Shown: piece by piece, positions 1 to 4,916 of the stretch
How positions within the stretch are numbered: the first letter of the stretch is position 1
Layout of the letters: each line of letters opens with the position of its first letter
Assembly: GCA_903917505.1 (NCBI GenBank)
Contig: CAIXAY010000268.1
Span: 1-8,261 of the forward strand
Length of the DNA stretch: 8,261 bases
Reading direction: 5' to 3'
Origin: an uncultured beta proteobacterium
GTDB lineage: Bacteria; Pseudomonadota; Gammaproteobacteria; Burkholderiales; Rhodocyclaceae
The notes under the pieces: model-generated
What the model saw: the letters and a program-made list of their open reading frames with translations, nothing else
Told to the model about the DNA's origin: nothing
Database searches by the model: none
Made by a program: the position numbers and the translations under genes

Positions 1-213
1 CAGCGCACGCAGAGGTCGAAAAAAACAACAGGGATAAGCAAAATGAAGATACGGGAAGTGATAGGGGTAGACGCGGAGAAATTAGCGGCAGATAATTTGA
101 AAAATAACGCGAAGCGCATGCAACAGCAAGCATCTGCGGCGCAGGCAAGAGTAAAGGTGAAGCAGGCGCAACAGCAGTTAACGCAAGCTGTTCAGCCGAT
201 CAAGTCTAAATAA
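1..213 (+). CDS. small basic helical protein, possibly the C-terminal end of a longer ORF
   Basis: The frame is open from the first base of the window to a TAA at 211-213, giving 70 residues without a stop, so this may be the end of a larger protein. An internal ATG at 43 would give a complete 56-aa protein beginning MKIREVIGVDAEKL; a weak AGGGA-like sequence lies about 10 nt before it. The product is hydrophilic and rich in Gln, Ala and Lys (for example QQQASAAQARVKVKQAQQQL), so it should be largely helical or coiled coil. No signal peptide, membrane segment or catalytic motif is visible. It lies 17 nt before the next ORF on the same strand, in the AT-richer block that ends at a tRNA attachment site, so it is probably island or prophage cargo. 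Function not recognised. Confidence 0.4.
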   Translation, partial: QRTQRSKKTTGISKMKIREVIGVDAEKLAADNLKNNAKRMQQQASAAQARVKVKQAQQQLTQAVQPIKSK

Positions 214-230
214 GAATTGAGATAATTATT

Positions 231-722
231 GTGGGCAATGAAGCTGAACAAGTTGGTGAGCGACTGGCTAAGCTGGAAAATGATTATGCTGCTCTGCTAA
301 ACGGCGGCGAAGAAACAAATAGACGATATAGCGCACTACTGGCTATGGTGCGGGAACTGACTGTAAATGCAGTTACTGCTTCAAATAAAGCGGCTGAGGC
401 TGCCGAAAAATCTTTAGCTGCTGGAAAATTGGCTGCAGAAGCAGCTAAAGCAGCAGCATTAGCTGGGGCTATCAAAGTAGCTGATATGGCGCTTGATGCG
501 GCGAAAATATCAGCAAATGCAGCGGCTGATGCTGCGGTTGCAGCAGCAGAGGCTCGGACTGCGGCGCTCGTAGCAGCTGGGCATAATGCTGAGAACGCGC
601 TATTGGCGATGTCGAGCAAAGCAGCGCACTCGTCAAAGGCAGCAACGACTGCAGCGGCAAGAGCATTAGAAGTATTTACTGAGGCTTATGAGATTGTGAA
701 GAAGGAGGCTACGGGCGCTTGA
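231..722 (+). CDS. alanine-rich helical hypothetical protein
   Basis: 163 residues, of which 55 are alanine. The start is a GTG; the ATG at 238 is out of frame, no other usual start codon lies in the open stretch before it, and the ribosome binding site is poor, so the start is uncertain. Residues about 5-45 are mixed (ERLAKLENDYAALLNGGEE). Residues about 50-150 are an almost unbroken Ala/Lys/Glu/Asp pattern of AEAA, KAAA and DAAV blocks, which predicts a long helix or coiled coil. The end is charged (EAYEIVKKEATGA). There is no Cys, no membrane segment and no enzyme motif. The N-terminus resembles that of the next ORF (RLAKLEND versus RIAKLETA). Low-complexity helical proteins like this occur as phage structural or DNA/granule-associated proteins, but nothing here selects one. 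The minus-strand ORFs opposite it look like mirror images of the GCN-rich codons. Confidence 0.6.
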   Translation: MGNEAEQVGERLAKLENDYAALLNGGEETNRRYSALLAMVRELTVNAVTASNKAAEAAEKSLAAGKLAAEAAKAAALAGAIKVADMALDAAKISANAAADAAVAAAEARTAALVAAGHNAENALLAMSSKAAHSSKAATTAAARALEVFTEAYEIVKKEATGA

Positions 723-775
723 AATTAGTGGCAGCAAGACAAACAAAATAGTGTGTCGCACTGAGGTCGACAGAA

Positions 776-1075
776 ATGACTGCCGAAACAATTGAGCAAA
801 AGCTAATTGAAGCTGAAACGCGGATCGCTAAATTGGAGACTGCGGCGGTTAAAGCGGCTTTTTTATTGGCTCAAGCGGCTAAAGAGCAAAAGAGTGTTGA
901 TACGCATACAGTCAAATTGGTTTCGTGCGTCGAATTATTGTTCGACGAACTGGCTGTTGAAGGCTTGAAGCATTGTGAGTATGTGGAGAACAGTTTACGT
1001 AAAGTTGCAACAGCAGTAACTGAGCTAAAGAAAACTACAACACAGCGGGATAATGCTAACAAGAGCGCTATATAA
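776..1075 (+). CDS. small helical hypothetical protein related in its N-terminus to the upstream ORF
   Basis: 99 residues from ATG 776 with a GAGG sequence at 763-766, about 9 nt upstream. The first 45 residues are strongly helical (EQKLIEAETRIAKLETAA, then KAAFLLAQAAKEQK). The middle contains SCVELLFDELAVEGLKHCEYVENSL with two cysteines, and the end is Lys/Thr-rich (TELKKTTTQRDNANKS). No signal peptide or transmembrane segment is seen. The RIAKLETAAVKAA segment lines up with RLAKLENDYAALL of the 163-aa protein upstream, so the two may be diverged relatives or members of one small-protein family. It is the last gene before the attachment site, a typical place for cargo genes. Function not recognised. 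Confidence 0.6.
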   Translation: MTAETIEQKLIEAETRIAKLETAAVKAAFLLAQAAKEQKSVDTHTVKLVSCVELLFDELAVEGLKHCEYVENSLRKVATAVTELKKTTTQRDNANKSAI

Positions 1076-1213
1076 TAAATTCATTCAGCATAATGACTTG
1101 ATCGCGTAATAGCGCGCTGCGCGCGAGAGAGATTTGCTTACACACTTTGCTACACACCGAAATAAATATCACGCAATACGTTGTTTATTAAAGGTATTAA
1201 ATTAGCGTTTGCT
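1076..1213. other. non-coding end of the integrated element
   Basis: No gene is seen between the 99-aa ORF and the tRNA fragment. The stretch is AT-rich apart from a GC-only dyad near 1112-1125 (CGCGC-T-GCGCG). It contains a tandem repeat at 1133-1157 and ends exactly where tRNA identity begins. This is what the terminal, integrase-binding part of a tRNA-integrated element usually looks like. The assignment is inference, because the integrase gene is not in the window. Confidence 0.45.
1133..1157 (+). repeat. tandem 13/12-bp direct repeat near the attachment site
   Basis: TTTGCTTACACAC at 1133-1145 is followed without a gap by TTTGCTACACAC at 1146-1157; the second copy lacks one T. The pair lies about 57 bp to the left of the tRNA core. 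Short direct repeats at this distance are typical of arm-type binding sites of tyrosine recombinases, but this role is inferred from position only. Confidence 0.5.
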
Positions 1214-1258
1214 CTCTTAATCCGTAGGTCGACAGTTCGAATCTGTCACGCCCTACCA
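1214..1258 (+). pseudogene. 3' fragment of tRNA-Lys(CTT), attachment-site copy
   Basis: The fragment starts at the anticodon loop CTCTTAA (1214-1220; anticodon CTT at 1216-1218). It continues with the 3' anticodon strand TCCGT, variable loop AGGTC, a perfect T arm (GACAG 1231-1235, loop TTCGAAT, CTGTC 1243-1247), the 3' acceptor strand ACGCCCT (1248-1254), discriminator A and encoded CCA (1256-1258). The sequence to the left does not supply the 5' halves: TTGCT at 1209-1213 cannot pair with TCCGT, and no D arm or AGGGCGT acceptor strand is present. It therefore cannot be a working tRNA. It is the partial copy left behind when an element crossed over in the anticodon loop; the complete gene should be at the other end of that element, to the left. 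Confidence 0.88.
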
Positions 1259-1285
1259 CGTAACTTCAAGCAGCATCGAGCATTC

Positions 1286-1317
1286 AGCCAAACCAAGCAG
1301 GTTTGGCTTTTTGTTTT
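1286..1317 (+). terminator. intrinsic terminator, originally of the tRNA-Lys gene
   Basis: A perfect 9-bp stem AGCCAAACC (1286-1294) / GGTTTGGCT (1300-1308) with loop AAGCA is followed by a T-rich tail at 1308-1317. It has a T-tail only on the plus strand, so it does not serve the minus-strand permease gene in the standard way. It lies 28 nt after the CCA of the tRNA remnant and was probably the terminator of the intact tRNA gene before integration. Confidence 0.85.
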
Positions 1318-1342
1318 CCGGGCGCTTGGGCCTCGACCGAAG

Positions 1343-2086
1343 TCAGATCGGTTTGGCGAAAAGACCAATCGTCAAAGCGATGCCGATGCCAATGATGGCG
1401 ACGCGCAGCACCTTTTCATTGACCCGTTGCAGCGCCAACGAGCCCATCAGGCCGCCCGCGATGGCGCCGACACTCAGTACGATGGCTTCTTTCCAGTGCA
1501 GTTCGGGCGACATCAGGAACAGCGCGACAGCCGCCATGTTGATGACGCCACCCAACGCATTTTTTGTCGCCCCGGCATTGCGGGTCGGCAGGCCCGCCAT
1601 CGCCAGCGCAGCCATCATCAGAATGCCGATGCCGCCGCCGAAGTAGCCGCCGTAAATCGCGATGATGAATTGCGCAATCGCCGCGCCGACCGGCCCGAGG
1701 TGGACCTTGGCCACGGACGGCTTGCGCGCGAAACTGCCCCAGGCGAAGGCCATCGTGGCGAACAGAACGAGCCAGGGTACGAGACGCGAAAACACCGATG
1801 ACGGCGTGTTCAGCAACAACAATCCGCCGACGGCGCCGCCGAGGACGCTGACCACGAACAGCCCCCAGAAAGGCAGCCTCCCTGCCCCCATCACATATTG
1901 GCGCCCGGCCAGGCCGGCGGTTATCTGGGCCGGGAACAAAGCGACCGTCGAGGTGATGTTGGCCGCGAGCGGCGACATGCCGGCCAGAATCAGCGCCGGC
2001 AAAGTGACGAACGAGCCGCCGCCGGCCAGGGAATTTTGCAGCCCGGCCCACAGGCCGGCAAGAAGAACAAGACCAAGCAGCAGCAT
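1343..2086 (-). CDS. TauE/SafE family membrane permease
   Basis: 247-residue integral membrane protein of the TauE/SafE (former DUF81) anion transporter family, whose members move small organic or sulfur anions across the inner membrane. Two inverted-topology repeats are visible. The first has GLQNSLAGGGSFVTLPALI at about 15-33 and AANITSTVALFPAQ at about 41-54. The second has AIYGGYFGGGIGILMMAAL at about 143-161 and NAGATKNALGGVINMAAVALF at about 170-190. Hydrophobic segments cover nearly the whole length. The start chosen is ATG at 2084-2086, because AAGGA lies 7 nt upstream and the family's N-terminal helix (MLLLGLVLLAGLWAG) begins there; a longer frame to 2164 adds 26 unconvincing residues. 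The gene converges on the tRNA remnant. Substrate unknown: the neighbouring malonate operon makes a dicarboxylate thinkable, but it is divergent and separately controlled. Confidence 0.88.
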   Translation of the reverse strand: MLLLGLVLLAGLWAGLQNSLAGGGSFVTLPALILAGMSPLAANITSTVALFPAQITAGLAGRQYVMGAGRLPFWGLFVVSVLGGAVGGLLLLNTPSSVFSRLVPWLVLFATMAFAWGSFARKPSVAKVHLGPVGAAIAQFIIAIYGGYFGGGIGILMMAALAMAGLPTRNAGATKNALGGVINMAAVALFLMSPELHWKEAIVLSVGAIAGGLMGSLALQRVNEKVLRVAIIGIGIALTIGLFAKPI

Positions 2087-2091
2087 AAATA
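2087..2091 (-). other. ribosome binding region deciding the permease start
   Basis: On the minus strand the bases before the ATG at 2086 read AAGGATATTT. The AAGGA core is at about 2092-2096 with a 5-7 nt spacer. It supports the internal ATG over the upstream ATG at 2164, which has no comparable site. Confidence 0.6.
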
Positions 2092-2102
2092 TCCTTGAGA
2101 AA

Positions 2103-2122
2103 GTTTGCGCGTGAACGCAAAC
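2103..2122. repeat. 20-bp inverted repeat in the permease leader
   Basis: GTTTGCG (2103-2109) and CGCAAAC (2116-2122) are perfect 7-bp arms around CGTGAA. The repeat lies directly upstream of the Shine-Dalgarno sequence of the minus-strand permease. It could be an operator for a dimeric repressor or an mRNA hairpin in the 5' leader. No regulator gene is in the window to choose between these. Confidence 0.5.
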
Positions 2123-2240
2123 GCGGTATCGGGGAAGAGCGATGCGCTTCTCGCCACACGACAAGCGAGATCAACTCGGCGGCATAGGGCGGCAATGTGC
2201 TCGAATCAATCCGGTTTCGGCAAGAGCCAAGCGTTAATTG

Positions 2241-2269
2241 AAAAAATAATCTTCGGGTCCGCCGAGGAT
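2241..2269 (-). terminator. possible intrinsic terminator of the CDGSH gene
   Basis: On the minus strand, starting at the last base of the TGA stop, ATCCTCGG pairs with CCGAAGAT around CGGAC (8 positions with one C-A mismatch). A run of six T follows at 2241-2246. This would separate the microprotein transcript from the downstream permease. The mismatch lowers confidence. Confidence 0.5.
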
Positions 2270-2433
2270 CACTCGCGATCTTCCTGCCTGGCCATATCTT
2301 TCTGAGCCGCCGCGAGCACCTCGGCCTGGAGTGCTTGCCATTGCGCTTCCGACAAGCCGTGACTGCCGTCGCAGTAATCACGACGACCGCAAGCGCAGCG
2401 ACCGATATCTTCCGAATTCTTCTGAACTCTCAT
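2269..2433 (-). CDS. CDGSH-motif iron-sulfur-type microprotein
   Basis: 54-residue ORF from ATG (minus strand, complement of 2431-2433) to TGA at 2269-2271. An in-frame TGA sits immediately before the ATG, so no longer version exists. Residues 12-25 read RCACGRRDYCDGSH: Cys13, Cys15, Cys21 and His25 match the order of the CDGSH (mitoNEET-type) three-Cys one-His [2Fe-2S] ligand set. Residues 26-53 are a helical charged tail (GLSEAQWQALQAEVL). In mitoNEET eight residues separate the second and third Cys; here there are five, so the cluster or metal bound is uncertain. No clear Shine-Dalgarno is seen. The gene is divergent from the malonate operon and in the same direction as the permease. The motif in a 54-codon frame is unlikely by chance, but expression is unproven. 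Confidence 0.72.
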   Translation of the reverse strand: MRVQKNSEDIGRCACGRRDYCDGSHGLSEAQWQALQAEVLAAAQKDMARQEDRE

Positions 2434-2606
2434 TCAATACCGACCGGAAAGCGGTTGATCATGCCTCGACCGATTCTCACCCGGACGATGGGCTCACGGC
2501 ATCTTCAAATCGGCTTCAGCGGGAATGAAAATGTCGAAATGAAAAGTGTAACACTAAGCGTCGCCCCCGGTCATCGGCTCGCCTCGGCCAGGCGTCCCGC
2601 CGAATC

Positions 2607-2631
2607 GATCGTTACTCTGGCGCTAACGATC
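2607..2631. promoter_or_regulatory. 25-bp dyad, candidate LysR-type operator
   Basis: Perfect arms GATCGTTA (2607-2614) and TAACGATC (2624-2631) flank nine bases. T2613 and A2625 form a T-N11-A box at the centre of the dyad. The centre, 2619, is about 63 bp before the start point predicted from the promoter at 2647-2675, where LysR-type activators usually bind. LysR-type regulators (MdcR) are known for Klebsiella malonate decarboxylase operons. No regulator gene is visible in this window. Confidence 0.5.
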
Positions 2632-2646
2632 CGCCGCTTGCCGTCA

Positions 2647-2675
2647 TTGAAACGCCTCGAACCGGTCCGTAGGAT
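2647..2675 (+). promoter_or_regulatory. sigma70-like promoter for the mad operon
   Basis: TTGAAA (2647-2652) as -35 and TAGGAT (2670-2675) as -10 are separated by exactly 17 bp. Each differs from consensus at two positions. Transcription would start near 2682 and give a leader of about 125 nt before madB. Confidence 0.5.
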
Positions 2676-2769
2676 TTGCCGTCAATTGGCGCAGTTTCAA
2701 AGACCAAAGAGGAAGTCCGGTGGGGATCCGGCACAAGACCTGACCGTCTTAAACGCAGGCCACGGCCTT

Positions 2770-2806
2770 CCTGGAAAAGAAACTCTAAGCGTTCCAGGAG
2801 AGGAAT
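2770..2806 (+). promoter_or_regulatory. madB ribosome binding site overlapped by a hairpin
   Basis: The strong site AGGAGAGGA (2796-2804) lies just before ATG 2807, with the second AGGA close to the start. The first AGG is inside the 3' arm of an inverted repeat, CCTGGAA (2770-2776) / TTCCAGG (2792-2798) with a 15-nt loop. The structure could partly hide the site, but the second AGGA stays free. Confidence 0.5.
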
Positions 2807-3979
2807 ATGTTCGAACAGATCACGCCCTTTTTGCAGGCATTGCTCGACCAGACCGGCGTCGTGCACTTCACGCTCGGCAATTTCGTGATGTGCATGGTCG
2901 GCGCGACGATGGTTTATCTGGCCATCGTCAAACACTACGAACCCTTGCTGCTGATCGGCATCGGCTTTGCCTGCATCGTCGCCAACGTGCCCGGCCCGCC
3001 CGATTCCGTACCGGGTGGCCACGCCATTTCGGCGCTGCTTTACGCGGTCAAGGACGGCGGCCTGTTCCACTACGCCTATCAGGGCGTCGCCAAGCTGATC
3101 ATTCCGCCGCTGATCTTCCTCGGCGTCGGCGCGATGACCGATTTCGGCCCGATGATCGCCAACCCGAAGCTGGTCATTCTCGGCGCCGGCGCGCACCTCG
3201 GCATCTTCGTCGCGCTGATCCTCGCCAAGCTGCTCGGCTTCTCGATTTCCGAGGCCGGCGCGATCGGCATCATCGGCGGCGCCGACGGGCCGATGGCGAT
3301 CTTCGTGACCATGAAACTGGCGCCGCATCTGCTCGGCCCGATCTCGGTCGCCGCCTATTCGTACATGGCGCTGATGCCGATGATCCAGCCGCCGGTGATG
3401 CGCGCGCTGACCACCAAGGCCGAACGCCAGATCAGCATGGCGCAGTCGCGCACGGTCGGCAAGGGCGAGAAGATCGCTTTTCCGCTGATCATCGCGATGG
3501 TGGTTAATCTGTTCTTCCCGCCGGTCGCGCCGCTGATCACCATGCTGATGCTCGGCAACCTGCTCAAGGAATGCGGCGTCACCGACCGCCTGTACCGGAC
3601 GGCGGCCGGCGGCCTGATGAACGTGATCATCATCATCCTCACCGTGGCGATCGGCTCGACCATGGCGGCCGACCAGTTCCTCACCTGGCAGACCCTCGAG
3701 ATCATCGTCCTCGGCCTGCTCGCCTTCCTGTTCGGAACGGGTTCGGGCGTGGTCACCGCCAAGATCATGAATCTCTTCCTCAAGGTCAAGATCAATCCCC
3801 TGATCGGCTCGGCCGGAATCGCCTCGGTGCCGATCGCGGCGCGCGTCTCGCACATCGTCGCCGAACAGGAGAACCCGAACAACCTGCTGATCTATCACGC
3901 GATGGGGCCGAATCTGGCCGGCGTGTTCGGCACGGCGATCTCGGGAGGCATCATGCTGGCGCTGCTCGGAGCCGGTTGA
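2807..3979 (+). CDS. madB: carboxybiotin decarboxylase, Na+-pumping membrane subunit of malonate decarboxylase
   Basis: 390-residue polytopic inner-membrane protein of the OadB/GcdB/MadB family. It decarboxylates the carboxybiotin group on the biotin carrier and couples this to outward Na+ transport. Family signatures: GIGFACIVANVP at 51-62, IIPPLIFLGVGAMTDFGPM at 98-116, IIGGADGPMAIF at 155-166, NPLIGSAGIASVPIAARVSH at 330-349 and HAMGPNLAGVFGTAISGG at 364-381. Asp160 in GADGP and Asn369 in GPN align with OadB Asp203 and Asn373, which are implicated in Na+/H+ coupling. Length is close to that of MadB and somewhat below OadB. The start has a strong ribosome site 2 nt after AGGAGAGGA. As first gene of the operon it is followed by the biotin carrier, so the membrane and biotin parts are encoded together. 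Na+ rather than H+ as coupling ion is inferred from the family. Confidence 0.93.
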   Translation: MFEQITPFLQALLDQTGVVHFTLGNFVMCMVGATMVYLAIVKHYEPLLLIGIGFACIVANVPGPPDSVPGGHAISALLYAVKDGGLFHYAYQGVAKLIIPPLIFLGVGAMTDFGPMIANPKLVILGAGAHLGIFVALILAKLLGFSISEAGAIGIIGGADGPMAIFVTMKLAPHLLGPISVAAYSYMALMPMIQPPVMRALTTKAERQISMAQSRTVGKGEKIAFPLIIAMVVNLFFPPVAPLITMLMLGNLLKECGVTDRLYRTAAGGLMNVIIIILTVAIGSTMAADQFLTWQTLEIIVLGLLAFLFGTGSGVVTAKIMNLFLKVKINPLIGSAGIASVPIAARVSHIVAEQENPNNLLIYHAMGPNLAGVFGTAISGGIMLALLGAG

Positions 3980-4085
3980 AAGCAGTGCGGCGAAACAAGA
4001 ATTGCGAATTCAGAATTCGGGATCATCACTTCAGGGCCTAGCGCCCGGAACAACAAGCCGGAGATTTCCGGGGGAGAAAAGAATC
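3980..4085 (+). other. madB-madF spacer with three short inverted repeats
   Basis: 106 nt without a gene. It holds CGAATTC-A-GAATTCG (perfect 7-bp arms, about 4006-4020), GGGC-CTAGC-GCCC (about 4034-4046) and CCGGA-GATT-TCCGG (4058-4071). The last one touches the GGGGGAG ribosome site (4070-4076) of madF. There is no T-tract, so no classical terminator. The hairpins may tune translation or mRNA stability between a membrane subunit and a carrier needed in different amounts. Confidence 0.4.
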
Positions 4086-4478
4086 ATGGAGAAGAAATTC
4101 AGGATCACCGTTGAAAACACCGTCTACACGGTCACCGTCGAAGACCTCGGCCTGAGCGCCGAAGCAGCCGCGCCCAGCCCGGCGCCGCAGGTCGTCGCGG
4201 TGGCACCGGCACCCGCTCCGGCACCCGCTCCGGCACCCGTCGCCGTCGTTGCCGACAACGCGCCGCGCCAGGTCACCTGCCGGCTCGGCGGCGTCATCCA
4301 GTCGATCGAAGTGACGGTCGGCCAGATGGTCAATACCGGCGACAAGGTGATGATCGTCGAAGCGATGAAGATGAAGACGCCGATGATCGCCACCTGCTCC
4401 GGCAAGGTTCTGAGCATCGTCGTCACGGTCGGCGAGAAGGTCGAGACCGGCCAGGTTCTGCTGACCATCGGAGGATAG
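4086..4478 (+). CDS. madF: biotin carrier protein of malonate decarboxylase
   Basis: 130-residue biotin carrier. It takes the carboxyl group from malonyl-ACP through MadC/MadD and delivers it to MadB. Residues 1-22 (MEKKFRITVENTVYTVTVED and two more) are the beta-strand N-terminal module found in biotin subunits of Na+-pumping decarboxylases. Residues 25-60 are an Ala/Pro linker with a PAPAPAPAPAP run. Residues 61-130 are a biotinyl/lipoyl domain with EAMKMKT at 92-98; Lys95 is the predicted biotinylated residue. The start is ATG 4086, preceded by GGGGGAG; an upstream in-frame ATG at 4002 would add 28 residues through the hairpin region and is unlikely. In Malonomonas rubra, as I recall, madF lies far downstream of madB, whereas here it follows directly. 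The biotin ligase would be encoded elsewhere. Confidence 0.92.
   Translation: MEKKFRITVENTVYTVTVEDLGLSAEAAAPSPAPQVVAVAPAPAPAPAPAPVAVVADNAPRQVTCRLGGVIQSIEVTVGQMVNTGDKVMIVEAMKMKTPMIATCSGKVLSIVVTVGEKVETGQVLLTIGG
4207..4239 (+). repeat. 12-bp tandem repeat in the Ala/Pro linker
   Basis: The unit CGGCACCCGCTC occurs twice (4207-4218 and 4219-4230), followed by a partial third copy to 4239. It encodes the PAPA run of the MadF linker. Copy number can change by slippage in whole codons, altering linker length without a frameshift. Confidence 0.85.
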
Positions 4479-4485
4479 AACGGCA

Positions 4486-4520
4486 GCCGCAAGGTCACGC
4501 CGCGATGGCGTGACCGCGGC
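4486..4520 (+). repeat. strong intercistronic hairpin after madF
   Basis: GGTCACGCC (4493-4501) and GGCGTGACC (4507-4515) form a perfect 9-bp stem with loop GCGAT. It is extended by GCCGC (4486-4490) pairing with GCGGC (4516-4520) across a two-base AA bulge, giving 14 pairs. It fills most of the 68-nt gap to the next gene. No T-tract follows, so a role in RNA processing or 3'-end protection of the upstream message is more likely than termination. Confidence 0.7.
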
Positions 4521-4546
4521 CAAGTCAACACGGAGGCGACGCGCAT

Positions 4547-4870
4547 ATGCAAGCAATAATCCCGGACACAATGAATGGCGCACTGATCCTGAGCGTCATC
4601 GATTTCTTCCTGAGTTTCTTCATCATCGCCGGTATCGGCCTGGTGCTCTCGCTGTTCCCGATCGTCAGCCGCTTCGTCAGCCAGGGCATCGCGCCGGCTG
4701 CGCCCGTTCCGGCAGCGATGCCGCAGCCGGCTTCGCCGCTCGTCGTGCCGGCGATCACGATCAACGAAAAACATCTGATGGCGCTCTCGGCGGCAATCTA
4801 CGCGGTGACCGGTCCGCACCGGATCATTCACATCGAAGCGAGCGAAGCCCCGGCGAGCGGCCGGACCTAG
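4547..4870 (+). CDS. OadG-like small membrane (gamma) subunit of the decarboxylase pump
   Basis: 107 residues. A hydrophobic segment at about 11-40 (LILSVIDFFLSFFIIAGIGL and onward) makes one transmembrane helix. An Ala/Pro linker follows at about 49-66, then a C-terminal segment with SAAIYAVTGPHRIIHI at about 81-96. This layout and the AI-AVTGPHRI ending resemble the OadG/gamma subunit family (PF04277) of oxaloacetate decarboxylase. In that enzyme the subunit anchors the complex, helps assembly and binds Zn2+ near its C-terminus. GGAGG at 4532-4536, 10 nt upstream, supports ATG 4547; ATG 4571 is an alternative. It lies between madF and madA, 46 nt before madA. Membership of the malonate complex is inferred from position. 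Similarity is judged by eye, so the family call is moderately sure. Confidence 0.75.
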   Translation: MQAIIPDTMNGALILSVIDFFLSFFIIAGIGLVLSLFPIVSRFVSQGIAPAAPVPAAMPQPASPLVVPAITINEKHLMALSAAIYAVTGPHRIIHIEASEAPASGRT

Positions 4871-4916
4871 TCCGGACCTCCATCCTCAGCGAAGCATTCC
4901 AAGGAACTTTTCCGCC

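Larger units (their letters stand above)
2434..2806. promoter_or_regulatory. divergent intergenic control region of the malonate operon and the CDGSH gene
   Basis: 373 bp with no convincing gene on either strand; the long frames crossing it continue into shadow frames of madB. It contains a small dyad AGTGT-A-ACACT (2545-2555) in an AT-rich patch with two copies of AATGAAAA (2524-2531 and 2538-2545), a 25-bp dyad (2607-2631), a sigma70-like promoter (2647-2675), a leader of about 125 nt, and a hairpin touching the madB Shine-Dalgarno. I saw no GG-N10-GC sigma54 promoter. Confidence 0.6.

Noticed and set aside
764..773. AGGTCGACAG shared with the tRNA fragment at 1226-1235, and AGGTCGA at 13-19
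   Set aside because: A 10-base match can be chance; the copy at 764 is at a ribosome site, the other is the tRNA variable loop and T stem. No flanking similarity suggests a second attachment site.
1080..1258. A complete tRNA gene
   Set aside because: Only the part from the anticodon loop onward is present; the preceding bases do not form the acceptor, D or 5' anticodon strands.
1181..1801. Plus-strand 206-codon frame running through the tRNA remnant and terminator
   Set aside because: It crosses a tRNA fragment and an intrinsic terminator and is antisense to the TauE/SafE gene.
2335..3507. Plus-strand 390-codon open frame starting before madB
   Set aside because: It overlaps madB in another frame, is full of Arg/Asp/His runs typical of shadow frames in GC-rich DNA, and has no family motif or ribosome site.
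2612..3898. Minus-strand 428-codon frame opposite madB
   Set aside because: Composition (HRRD, DRA, GAD repeats) is that of an antisense shadow; madB itself has full family signatures.
4861..4878. CCGGACCT direct repeat across the stop of the gamma gene
   Set aside because: Short, GC-rich and isolated; no functional reading beyond chance.
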